NCBI GenBank assembly: GCA_016931355.1
Contig: JAFGEX010000252.1
Coordinates: 1 to 35,342 of the forward strand
DNA length: 35,342 bases
DNA from: a bacterium
Lineage (GTDB): Bacteria; Zhuqueibacterota; QNDG01; JABMRT01
Direction: 5' to 3'
The position numbers and the translations under genes were made by a program. The number at the start of each line of letters is the position of its first letter. The first letter of the stretch is position 1. Positions 8,036 through 19,378 of the stretch are shown here, in pieces. The notes under the pieces were generated by a model, which worked only from the letters and a program-made list of their open reading frames with translations, was not told the origin of the DNA and did not search any database.

Positions 8036-9208
8036 ATGAAGAACCTTTATCCTGTCAGTGTTCAATCCTATATGCCGAGGAACACGGAATTGAATGTCCG
8101 GCAACCGAATCCGAAACTGTTCCTCCTCCTCGTTTTGACAGGCACAGCATTGTTCATTGCCAAGATTTTTCTTGGTTTGAGGGTTTTTTCAATCAGCATG
8201 CTGGCCGATGGTCTGATGACAGCGGCCTTTCTCCTCGATATGATCAATGCCAGAATACGGCCGTCCTCACCCGGCAGGCAGAGATTCAAATACGAAACGG
8301 CGATTGACAATCTAAAAAGGCTTTTCCCGCTGGCCATCGCAGTCTTTCTGGCAGCCGGTGTTTTTGAACTGTTCAGGGAGGCCATCAGGCGCTTCATGCA
8401 GCCTGACGGGATCCGCTTGACCCATGCTGCATTGTGGTCTTTCATCGGGATTGCATGGGTGCAGGAAGCCGTATTTTTGCTGAGCGGAAAAAGAATGGAA
8501 TCGGACCGTTCCTGGAAGAATTGCATCCGGGCATGTTTTCCTCCTCACCGCATTTCCATCCTCCTGGTCCTGGTCAACCTGATCGCTTTGCGGTCCCTGG
8601 CTCAGATTGCCGATCCGGTCGCAGCCTGCCTGATCGGCATCCTGATCCTGAGCCAGATTTACACCTGGATCTACCACAGCCTTTATTTGTTCTTCGGGAC
8701 CGATTGTCCCGGCCCGTTGAAAGAAACAGTGACCCGGGCGGTCTCCAGCCTTCCCGATGTGCAGGAAGTCCACGATATTCTCATCCATCCGGGGATTCTG
8801 AACCAGACCCTGTCCTTTCATGTCGGGATATCGGAGGAAGCCACGCTCAGGCATGCCTATCTTGTGTCCGAGCAGGCGGAAAAGGCGGTATTCAAGAAAA
8901 TAGGGATTCATTCGGTTGTTTCAATTGATCCGATCAACACCCATGATCCGGAAATCAAGAAAATCAGGCATTTTCTGATCGGGCAAGTCAGGAAGAGAAA
9001 GCAGATATCAGCTTTTTTCAACCTGCACATCGAACAAAAGGAAGGAGCGCGTTACGTTTTCTTTGATCTCCAGGTTGAGCCCGGGGAATATGGGACTGCT
9101 GAAACAGCGAAGGAGCAAATGCGGGCCGCGTTGCTCCGGGCCTTTCCGGATCTGGCCGGAGTGGTGATCGAAATGCAATCCGGGAAGAATCGAGGCGTTC
9201 ATGAATGA
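8036..9208 (+). CDS. Cation diffusion facilitator (CDF)-like membrane protein with degenerate metal sites
   Basis: CDF topology and signature context (ISMLADGLMTAAFLLDM, ADPVAACLIGILILSQIY, LPDVQEVHDILIHPGILNQTLSFHV); C-terminus appears to hold two ferredoxin-like domains. ORF track begins at TTG 7958; ATG 8036 preferred. Confidence 0.7.
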   Translation: MKNLYPVSVQSYMPRNTELNVRQPNPKLFLLLVLTGTALFIAKIFLGLRVFSISMLADGLMTAAFLLDMINARIRPSSPGRQRFKYETAIDNLKRLFPLAIAVFLAAGVFELFREAIRRFMQPDGIRLTHAALWSFIGIAWVQEAVFLLSGKRMESDRSWKNCIRACFPPHRISILLVLVNLIALRSLAQIADPVAACLIGILILSQIYTWIYHSLYLFFGTDCPGPLKETVTRAVSSLPDVQEVHDILIHPGILNQTLSFHVGISEEATLRHAYLVSEQAEKAVFKKIGIHSVVSIDPINTHDPEIKKIRHFLIGQVRKRKQISAFFNLHIEQKEGARYVFFDLQVEPGEYGTAETAKEQMRAALLRAFPDLAGVVIEMQSGKNRGVHE

Positions 9209-9290
9209 TTTTCGAATCCGTCTGCGGGCGCATTCACTGCCGGTTGCATCCGGGGGGGCAGGCGGCCGGCATACTCCTTCACAATTCAGG

Positions 9291-12200
9291 ATGAAGATTG
9301 CTCCCGCGGGCTTCCCGGGAAGGTTCATCCCGGCCTTTTCGCTTCTCTTGCTGGCTGCGTTTGCGCCGGCTGCAGGGTCCGCCCCTCCGGATGTCCGGCT
9401 GGAGTCGTCGTCTGCGAAAGGCCTTGTCGCAGTTGTTTCAATCCCTTCCCCGGATTTGGACTCGCTGCGCATCCAAGGCCGCATGTATCAGTCCGTGCGG
9501 CTTCCGGGATTTGAAAACGCAGGGGATCCGGGGGATCCGCAATTGCCCATGACTGTTCTGGTGGTCGGACTCCCTCCGGAGGGCGATGTTCAGGTACGCG
9601 TGCAGGCCGGCTCTTTTACCGAGAGAGAGGGCGTGAGGCTTGTCCCATGCCCGGCATATGACAACCGTGATCTGGGATGGGAACAGAAATTCGAGGAAGG
9701 GCCTGTTTACCGCAGCAGTGATTTCTGGCCGGATGCGGTTTATACGGCCGGACAGCCTGAATGGTACGGCAGACAGCGTATCCTCCGGATTGCCTTATTT
9801 CCGGTTCAGGTCCGGCCCTCCACCGGAACCCTGCGCATGTATGAAAAGATGCGCGTGGAGGTTGTGTTCGAAAAGGCGGGCAGGACCGTTCCATCTGCAG
9901 GCAAGGCTGCGGAATCCGCTGCTGAACCGTCCTTCCTTCTCAATCCGGAACAGGCGAGACATTGGGTGCTGCAGACCGGATCTGTTTTACGGAAACCTTC
10001 TTTCTCCTTTGCCGCGGGGGAGTGGTTCCGTATTTCCGTTTCCGAGGAGGATGTCTATCAGATCACGGGTGCCTTCTTAAAGAATAAAGGCGTGGATCTG
10101 TCCTCCATTGTGCCTTCGACCCTGAAAATCTACAACAACGGGGGACGGCAGCTTCCGGTCGACGCCTCGGCGGCCAGGCCGGATTCACTCATTCAGAATC
10201 CCGTTTTGGTCAGCGGGATCGAGGACGGCCGTTTCGATGAGTCCGACTACCTTCTTTTTTACGGCAGGGGGGTCGCGGGTTGGGATTTCGACGCATCGGC
10301 CCGAAGATGGATGCACAACAACAACATATTCACCGACCGAAATGTTTACTGGCTGGTGTTCAACGACGGCATCCCCGCCGTGAACATGCCTCAAAAGCCC
10401 TTCAGCAGCCAAAACGGGAGTACGGTCACACGGTTCAGGGACCGCATTTTTTTCGAACAGGACAACATCAATCCCTACAGCGGAGGGATTCACTGGTACG
10501 GACATCAGTTTCTTTCCCCGGCCTCGTCCAGGAATTTTGAAGTCCTGATGCCGGATCCGGTGCCGGGCGAATCCATGGACCTCCGGATCCGGACCAAATA
10601 CGGGGACAACACGTCCAGGCAGTTTACGTTCAATGTGAGCCTGAACGGGGTTCCATGGACCGCATTCAGCCTGTCTGCCTCCCTGCCCAAGGAGGATTCC
10701 CGATCCGCCCCCGCTGACCCGGCGAATGGAATCAATACCATTCAATTCGAATACCGCAGCACCGTATCGCCGTCCAGTGCCTACCTGGACTGGTTCGAAG
10801 TGTCGTATGTCCGGGAATTGAGGCTGTCGGGCGGGAAACTGGCCTTTTATTCCCCGGATGAGCCGGGAAATTATTTTTATCCGGTGGGGGATATGGCGGC
10901 CGATGCTGTGATACTGGACGTCACGGATCCACTTCAGGCGGCCAGGCTTGTGCCCGGCGTTTCCGGGGGCGCAAACGGATTTTTTGATGCGGTCGGGGAA
11001 AGCCCCCGGCGCTATCTCGCTGTGAATCCATCCCGCCTGAGGCAGCCGGAAAACCTTGAGATCAAGGAGCAATGGGCCGATCTCAGGATATCCGGCCCGC
11101 CGGCTGATCTGATCATCCTGACCCACCGGGATTTTTCTTCACAGGCAGAGAGACTGGAGGACCACCGGGAAACCCGGGACAGCCTTTCCGTTTGGGTGGT
11201 GGATGTCCAGGATGTATTCGACGAATTCGGGTGGGGTATACCGGATCCGGCCGCCATACGCAATTTCATGCAATATGCCTTCTGGAATTGGAATCCGCCC
11301 CCCGGGTATCTCCTGCTGTTCGGGGACGGGGATTACGACTACAGAAACCGTTTGTCGGACCGGGACAAGAACTGGATTCCCCCGTTCGAGCAGAACGGAT
11401 ACAACGAACAGGATGGATCGACCCGGGCCATGGATGACTTTTACGGGTATCTGACGGGTTCGGACAGGGTTCTGGATGTTGCGATCGGCCGGCTGCCCGT
11501 ACAGTCCGCATCCGATGCCGAAGCGGTCGTTGATAAGATCATCGCGTATGATACGAACGATGATTTCGGCGACTGGCGGGCGCATGCAACGGTCATCGGC
11601 GACGATGAGATCGGCGAGCCGAATTCCAGGAATGAAACCGTCCATATCGAGGACGCAGAAACCATCGCCGAAGAGTACATCCCCCCGTACCTGAATGTCC
11701 GGAAAATCTATCTGACGGAATACCCGATTGTTTATGCGGCCGACGGCCGCCGCAAGCCTGCGGCAACGGAAGACCTGCTGGACCAGATCAACAGGGGGAC
11801 ACTCATCGTCGATTTCCTGGGTCACGGACATGAGGCGATCTGGGCGCACGAGGCCCTGTTTCTGCTGTCGCGCGACATGGACAGGCTGGAAAACACGGCG
11901 CGCTGGCCGCTGTTCTATGCCGCCACATGCGAATTCGGATTGTACGACGATTTTTTGAAGCAGAGCTTTTCCGAGGTCCTCGTGAACACGCAGGAAAGGG
12001 GCGGCATCGCCGTCATTTCGGCCTCGAGGCGCTGCAGCCCCACTCCCAATGCGGCGCTGAACCGGTCCTTTCTGAGGAGCCTGTTCGCAGGTCCGCGGCC
12101 GACCGAACGTATCGGCGAAGCCCTGAGAAAGGCCAAGGTCCTGCGGATGGAATCCTATCCCAACAACGAGCAGTACCACCTGTTCGGAGATCCGTCCATG

Positions 12201-13253
12201 CGTCTTTCCGCGCCGCGACACAGGGCGGTTTTTTCGGACATCGAACCGGACACGTTCCAGGCTCTGGGAGTCGTCACGGTAAAAGGCCGGGTGGAGGACA
12301 ACGGGGGGCCGGGTGAAACCTTTCAGGGACATTTGACCCTGAGGGCCTTCGATGCCCGCAAACCGGTCGCATATACCAATGTATCCGGCACAGTCATGAA
12401 ATATACCCTGCCGGGCAATCCCCTATTTCTGGGCCGGGCCGCGGTTCAGAACGGACAATTCACCCTCTCATTCATCGTGCCGAAGGATATCTCCTACGGC
12501 GGGAATACGGGACGCCTCAGCGCCTATCTGTGGGACGGGCTGCAGGACGGCGGCGCGTATCAAAACCGGATCGCTTTGGGCGGCAGCGCCGGTTCGGAGG
12601 ATGAAACAGGGCCTGAGATACAGATATCCTTCTCCGGCCGGGATCCTTTTATGCCCGGCGACATGGTCACCGGGGATCCGGAGCTGGTCGCCGTGATACG
12701 GGACGAGGATAGCGGCGTGAATATCACGGGCGAGATCGGTCATAAGATGGTTTTGACCATTGACGAAGACCGGCGCGAAGACGTTTCAGAATATTTCTCC
12801 TATCTGGAGGGGAGCTACACCGAAGGAGAGCTGCGCTATGTGATCGACGGGCTTGCTGAGGGTGATCACAGGCTTCTTCTCAAGGCATGGGACAACGCCA
12901 ACAATTCCAGCGTACAGGATCTGACGTTCAGGGTCGTATCCGGCGAAGACTTGCGGCTGGAAGAAGTGTATCCCTATCCCAATCCCATGCAGGAATCCAC
13001 GCATATCACTTTCAAGCTGAGCTGCGACGCCGAAGTGTCCATCCGCATCTTTACGGTCGAAGGCCGTATGATACGCGCCCTGGACGCCGTTTCAGGCTCA
13101 GCCGGATTCAATATGGTCTTCTGGGACGGCCGCGATGCGTTCGGAAACGTGCCTGCCAACGGCGTTTATTTTTTCAAGGTTTCCGCGGTTTCCCGTAGGG
13201 GCGACAAGACCCTCAAGGCGGAAAAAATCGAACGGATACTGGTGGTGAGATAG
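9291..13253 (+). CDS. PorU-like C25 (gingipain-family) cysteine peptidase with C-terminal FlgD/T9SS-type domain
   Basis: Signal peptide MKIAPAGFPGRFIPAFSLLLLAAFAPAAGSA from ATG 9291 (ORF open from 9201); VDFLGHGHEAIWAHE His region and FYAATCEFGLYDD Cys region 35 residues apart; RGGIAVISASR; QYHLFGDPSMRL; C-terminal VYPYPNPMQESTHITFKL...NGVYFFKV. Confidence 0.85.
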   Translation: MKIAPAGFPGRFIPAFSLLLLAAFAPAAGSAPPDVRLESSSAKGLVAVVSIPSPDLDSLRIQGRMYQSVRLPGFENAGDPGDPQLPMTVLVVGLPPEGDVQVRVQAGSFTEREGVRLVPCPAYDNRDLGWEQKFEEGPVYRSSDFWPDAVYTAGQPEWYGRQRILRIALFPVQVRPSTGTLRMYEKMRVEVVFEKAGRTVPSAGKAAESAAEPSFLLNPEQARHWVLQTGSVLRKPSFSFAAGEWFRISVSEEDVYQITGAFLKNKGVDLSSIVPSTLKIYNNGGRQLPVDASAARPDSLIQNPVLVSGIEDGRFDESDYLLFYGRGVAGWDFDASARRWMHNNNIFTDRNVYWLVFNDGIPAVNMPQKPFSSQNGSTVTRFRDRIFFEQDNINPYSGGIHWYGHQFLSPASSRNFEVLMPDPVPGESMDLRIRTKYGDNTSRQFTFNVSLNGVPWTAFSLSASLPKEDSRSAPADPANGINTIQFEYRSTVSPSSAYLDWFEVSYVRELRLSGGKLAFYSPDEPGNYFYPVGDMAADAVILDVTDPLQAARLVPGVSGGANGFFDAVGESPRRYLAVNPSRLRQPENLEIKEQWADLRISGPPADLIILTHRDFSSQAERLEDHRETRDSLSVWVVDVQDVFDEFGWGIPDPAAIRNFMQYAFWNWNPPPGYLLLFGDGDYDYRNRLSDRDKNWIPPFEQNGYNEQDGSTRAMDDFYGYLTGSDRVLDVAIGRLPVQSASDAEAVVDKIIAYDTNDDFGDWRAHATVIGDDEIGEPNSRNETVHIEDAETIAEEYIPPYLNVRKIYLTEYPIVYAADGRRKPAATEDLLDQINRGTLIVDFLGHGHEAIWAHEALFLLSRDMDRLENTARWPLFYAATCEFGLYDDFLKQSFSEVLVNTQERGGIAVISASRRCSPTPNAALNRSFLRSLFAGPRPTERIGEALRKAKVLRMESYPNNEQYHLFGDPSMRLSAPRHRAVFSDIEPDTFQALGVVTVKGRVEDNGGPGETFQGHLTLRAFDARKPVAYTNVSGTVMKYTLPGNPLFLGRAAVQNGQFTLSFIVPKDISYGGNTGRLSAYLWDGLQDGGAYQNRIALGGSAGSEDETGPEIQISFSGRDPFMPGDMVTGDPELVAVIRDEDSGVNITGEIGHKMVLTIDEDRREDVSEYFSYLEGSYTEGELRYVIDGLAEGDHRLLLKAWDNANNSSVQDLTFRVVSGEDLRLEEVYPYPNPMQESTHITFKLSCDAEVSIRIFTVEGRMIRALDAVSGSAGFNMVFWDGRDAFGNVPANGVYFFKVSAVSRRGDKTLKAEKIERILVVR

Positions 13254-13289
13254 ATCTTCAGGCGGGCCCGGTCTGCAAAGGATTCGAAG

Positions 13290-13643
13290 ATGTACAATGC
13301 CACGGTCAGGGATCATTTCCTGAATCCACGCAACGTGGGCGACCTGGAAAATCCGGACGCTTCCGGGGAGGCGGCCAATGCCTCGGACGGGGACAGGGTG
13401 CAGTTGCAGCTCCGGATACGGGATGGTTTCATTTCCGATGTCCGTTTTCGGGTCATGGGATGCGTGGCGGCCATTGCGGCCGCGAGCTGCCTGTCGGAGA
13501 TGTTGATCGGCAAAAGTCCGGAAGAGGCGGCCGCCATATCGAAAACCGATCTTGTTCAGAAGCTGGGCGGCCTGCCCGAAGCAAAAATCAAGTGTTCATT
13601 GACCTGCATCAACGCCCTGCATGCCGCATTAAAGGTTGAATGA
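13290..13643 (+). CDS. NifU N-terminal/IscU-like Fe-S cluster scaffold (variant)
   Basis: MYNATVRDHFLNPRNVGDLENPDASGEAANASDGDRV...VMGCVAAIAAASCLSEMLIGKSPEEA...GGLPEAKIKCSLTCINALHAAL. Confidence 0.85.
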   Translation: MYNATVRDHFLNPRNVGDLENPDASGEAANASDGDRVQLQLRIRDGFISDVRFRVMGCVAAIAAASCLSEMLIGKSPEEAAAISKTDLVQKLGGLPEAKIKCSLTCINALHAALKVE

Positions 13644-13755
13644 TCCCGGGTGTCGTTCGGCTTTCATCCTTCTTTTCACAGGACTTGTCCCTCTAGTCAG
13701 GAGATGCACCGGAAGCGCGCTGACGGGGAGATCGAGATGCCGGGAGAGGCTTTCC

Positions 13756-14385
13756 ATGATGCGGGATGATTCTTTTTTCACCCTTCAAGACGATGTGACA
13801 TTCGAAATGAAGGTGCGGGATTCCCGGTTCATCGGTCATGCGGCGCCCATCGGTGATCTGCAGGAATCAGAATCGGTCATCCGCAAGATCCGGAAGGAAC
13901 ATCACGATGCAGCGCATCATGCCTTTGCATACCGGCTGGGTACGGGCGCGGACTCTCGGTACAGGTCCAGCGACGCCGGCGAACCGTCCGGAACCGCAGG
14001 CAAACCCATACTCGATGCAATGGACGGCCGCAGCCTGACGGATGTGGTCTGTGTCGTCACACGGTATTTCGGAGGGACCAAGCTGGGCACAGGCGGACTG
14101 ATCCGGGCATACGGCGGCTGTGCGGCAGGGACACTCGACCGCGGGACAACCGTCGTCAAATACAGGACCGGCCGGTTTCGCATCGCCTTCGGCTACGAGT
14201 GGACCGGTGCCGTCATGCAGGTGATCAGGCGGTTCGAATCGGAGATTTTGAATACGGCCTACGGCGGCCGTACGGAAATGAGCCTGCGTATCCGTCTCTC
14301 GCGCCTGGAACCGTTTCAACAGGCCCTGCGCGACGGCACATCCGGGCAGGTCCGCATGATGGGGGAGGACAAGGATGATCTTTAG
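13756..14385 (+). CDS. YigZ/IMPACT family protein
   Basis: DSRFIGHAAPI, HHAFAYRLG, SSDAGEPSGTAGKPILDAM, VVTRYFGGTKLGTGGLIRAYG. ATG 13756 preferred over 13636. Confidence 0.88.
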   Translation: MMRDDSFFTLQDDVTFEMKVRDSRFIGHAAPIGDLQESESVIRKIRKEHHDAAHHAFAYRLGTGADSRYRSSDAGEPSGTAGKPILDAMDGRSLTDVVCVVTRYFGGTKLGTGGLIRAYGGCAAGTLDRGTTVVKYRTGRFRIAFGYEWTGAVMQVIRRFESEILNTAYGGRTEMSLRIRLSRLEPFQQALRDGTSGQVRMMGEDKDDL

Positions 14386-15592
14386 GCCGGTCCTGCTCGT
14401 CACGGCTCTCTTGTTGTCCGCCTTTTTTTCCGGATGCGAGACGGCCATGCTCGGGGCGCGCCGGATCAAGCTGGAAATCTGGGCCAAGCACGGCATGCGC
14501 AGGGCCAAGGATGCCCTTGCCATGGTGGAGAATCCCGAGCGGACCCTCGTGACGCTGCTGGTGGGCACCAACATCGCCAATGTGCTTTTCTCTTCACTCA
14601 TGGCCATGATGTTCACAGCCTCCTGGAGCGGCTGGACGATCACGGCCGTCAGCTCGCTGGCCGTGCTGATATTGGGCGAAATCATTCCCAAATCCCTGGC
14701 CACGGACAGGGCTACGTTGTGGACCGCCCGGGCCTCCTACGTTCTGCGTTTCTTTTACGCTCTCTTTTACCCTCTTGTCAGGGTTTCCATGGAATTTTCC
14801 CGTTTGATGATGAGGCGCATCGGGCTGCGGTACCTGGAACTGCAGCGCTTCCTCAGCAGGCGGGAGATCGAAGCCCTGGTGCGGGAGGGCCATAAATACG
14901 GCGTGGTGAACTATAGACAGCGGGAGCTCATTCTCAACTTCATCCTCAAGGGAAATCAGAAGGTCAGGGATCTCATGATCCCGCGTACGGAAATCACGGC
15001 CGTCAGGGCGAACACCCCTGTTTCCGATATTGTTTCCATACTCATCAAGACGGGTTATTCGCGTCTCCCCGTTTTCGGGAAGGATCTGGACGACATACGG
15101 GGATTCATCATGGGCAAGGACATCCTGGTGAAAAAACCCAGGCGGATCAGGAGCATCATCAGGGACATCCTGTTCGTCCCGGAATCCCGCGGTATTGCCA
15201 GTTTCCTCAAGGAAATGCAGGAGGCCGGCATCGGAGCCGCCATCGTTGTTGACGAGTACGGGGGCACGGCCGGCTTCGTGACCATCGAGGATATTGTGGA
15301 GGCTTTCTTCGGGGACATACAGGACGAACATGACGAGGTTGATAATCTGTTCCGGAAGGTGACTCCGAACCAGATAGACGTTCTGGCGCGCATCGAGATC
15401 CGCGAACTCAACGAACGTTTTCATCTCGGCCTGCCGGAGGGGGGGTATCAGACCCTGAGCGGTCTGATACAGGAAGAATTGGGGCATATCCCGAGACCGG
15501 GGGAAAAAATCGACCTGCCGGACTGCACGGTTGCCGTGCTGACGAGCACGCGAAAATCCGTTGGCTGGGTCCGTGTCAGCAGGAAAACCTGA
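14375..15592 (+). CDS. CNNM/CorC-type (DUF21 + CBS pair + CorC_HlyC) membrane protein
   Basis: SAFFSGCETAMLGARR, VGTNIANVLFSSL, GEIIPKSLA, RDLMIPRTEITAV, SRLPVFGKDLDDIRGFI, VVDEYGGTAGFVTIEDIVEAFFGDI; overlaps yigZ by 11 bp. Confidence 0.9.
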   Translation: MIFRPVLLVTALLLSAFFSGCETAMLGARRIKLEIWAKHGMRRAKDALAMVENPERTLVTLLVGTNIANVLFSSLMAMMFTASWSGWTITAVSSLAVLILGEIIPKSLATDRATLWTARASYVLRFFYALFYPLVRVSMEFSRLMMRRIGLRYLELQRFLSRREIEALVREGHKYGVVNYRQRELILNFILKGNQKVRDLMIPRTEITAVRANTPVSDIVSILIKTGYSRLPVFGKDLDDIRGFIMGKDILVKKPRRIRSIIRDILFVPESRGIASFLKEMQEAGIGAAIVVDEYGGTAGFVTIEDIVEAFFGDIQDEHDEVDNLFRKVTPNQIDVLARIEIRELNERFHLGLPEGGYQTLSGLIQEELGHIPRPGEKIDLPDCTVAVLTSTRKSVGWVRVSRKT

Positions 15593-15829
15593 TGCGTGCA
15601 GGAGGTCCTGTCGTTGAGACGCACCGGCAGTTCGCTGCGGGGAAAGCGTTCATGTTCGAGGAAAAAAGAGAGCATTCCGCACATTTGACGCGCGGCCTGG
15701 TTCAATGTGAACATTCGCTGAGAAATCCGGGAACCCGGCTAAAATCGATCTATCTTAAGATATTTATAAACATTTAATTAATGTTCCATTTTTTTGGACT
15801 GGAGTAATCCGGAGAATTGCCAATTTCCC

Positions 15830-15858
15830 TTGAACTTTAGCGCAAAAATGCTTATAAT
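15830..15858 (+). promoter_or_regulatory. Sigma70-type promoter upstream of dnaN
   Basis: TTGAAC (15830-15835), 17-bp spacer, TATAAT (15853-15858). Confidence 0.65.
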
Positions 15859-15869
15859 AAACAAACAAA

Positions 15870-15987
15870 TTGAAGCTCCCCGGCAGTGAGCTGCCGGGGG
15901 ATCTTTGATCTCCAAGGGAAAAAACATTTGGATTTGCCCGCTTGCCCCGAGGCTTGCCGCGGGGAGAGCGCTCGCTATCAGATTCAT
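15870..15987 (-). repeat. Dispersed palindromic element, copy A (reverse orientation)
   Basis: Its reverse complement ATGAATCTGATAGCGAGCGC...CCCGGCAGCTCACTGCCGGGGAGCTTCAA matches copy C (33821-33940) end to end. Confidence 0.9.
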
Positions 15988-16014
15988 CTCCAATCATCCC
16001 GTTAGGAGTATGCC

Positions 16015-17133
16015 ATGAAGTTTTCCATCCTTCAGAGCGATCTGCTTGCAGGTCTCCAAAAGGTGTCAGGAGTCATCCCATCCAAGTCGCCGACACCCGT
16101 GCTGGAAAACGTCCTGTTTGAGTTGGGAGACGGCGGGCTCGACCTGACAGGTACGGATCTCGAGGTGTCCATCACCACAAGGGTCAAGCCTCAAAAAGTG
16201 AATTCAAAGGGCAGCCTGGCGCTTCCGGCCAGAGTCATTACGGAGATGATGAGGACCTTACCGGACATCCCGATTCATTTCGAGGCCGATGACAACAACC
16301 GCCTGAAGATCACGACGGATCAGGGATTTTACCAGATCGGCGGCATCTCCAGGGAGAATTATCCGGAAATACCGTCCATCCGTTCGGACCGCCATGTGGA
16401 GGTGGAGAACCGGCGCCTCGCCCGCATGTTCTCAAAAACCATTTTTGCGGTATCTGCGGACGAATTGAGGCCGGCCCTGATGGGCGTATTCATTCAGATT
16501 ATGGACAATGAATTCCGCATGGTGGCGACGGACGGGCACAGGCTGTCCAAGATCGTTTATTCGCCGTTCCCGTTCAAGGAATCCTCGGTACGGATGATTG
16601 TTCCGCCGAAAGCGGTTCAGCTCGCGCTCAAACATTTCGGCGATGAGGGGACGACGCGAATCTGCATGGACGACAAGAGCCTTCGTTTCGAATTCGACGG
16701 CACCACGCTCTACACCCGTCTCGTCGAGGGTCAGTATCCGGATTACGAAAGGGTGATCCCCCGGGACAACGACAAGACGCTGGTTACGGACAAGAACACG
16801 CTCATCGCCTCGGTCAGGCGCGTTTCCCTGTTTTCCAGCCAGATGAACCGCCAGATCCGTTTTTCCCTGACCCCGGGCAAGCTGGCCGTTCTTTCCGAGG
16901 ATCTGGATATGGGCGGGGCGGCGAGGGAGGAATTGCCGGTCGAGTACAATGCGGAAGCCATGGAAATCGGATACAATGCCCAGTACCTGATGGATCTGTT
17001 GAAGCAGGTGGACACCGAAGAGGTGCAGTTCAATCTTAAAACGCCGGTGAATGCGGCTCTGGTTTCTTCTCCCAGCCAGGAAGAGAATGAATCCTTCCTC
17101 ATGTTGATCATGCCGATCAAGATGGGTTCCTGA
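16015..17133 (+). CDS. dnaN: DNA polymerase III beta subunit (sliding clamp)
   Basis: MKFSILQSDLLAGLQKVSGVIPSKSPTPVLENVLFE; DLTGTDLEVSI; FRMVATDGHRLS; C-terminal FLMLIMPIKM. Confidence 0.97.
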   Translation: MKFSILQSDLLAGLQKVSGVIPSKSPTPVLENVLFELGDGGLDLTGTDLEVSITTRVKPQKVNSKGSLALPARVITEMMRTLPDIPIHFEADDNNRLKITTDQGFYQIGGISRENYPEIPSIRSDRHVEVENRRLARMFSKTIFAVSADELRPALMGVFIQIMDNEFRMVATDGHRLSKIVYSPFPFKESSVRMIVPPKAVQLALKHFGDEGTTRICMDDKSLRFEFDGTTLYTRLVEGQYPDYERVIPRDNDKTLVTDKNTLIASVRRVSLFSSQMNRQIRFSLTPGKLAVLSEDLDMGGAAREELPVEYNAEAMEIGYNAQYLMDLLKQVDTEEVQFNLKTPVNAALVSSPSQEENESFLMLIMPIKMGS

Positions 17134-17136
17134 TTG

Positions 17137-19360
<2,224 letters not shown>

Positions 19361-19378
19361 CCGGCCAGGGAATACCAT

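Noticed and set aside
15592-16014. AT-rich intergenic region upstream of dnaN as oriC
   Set aside because: No DnaA-box cluster (TTATNCACA-like) seen and dnaA is absent; the region is better explained by a promoter plus repeat copy A.
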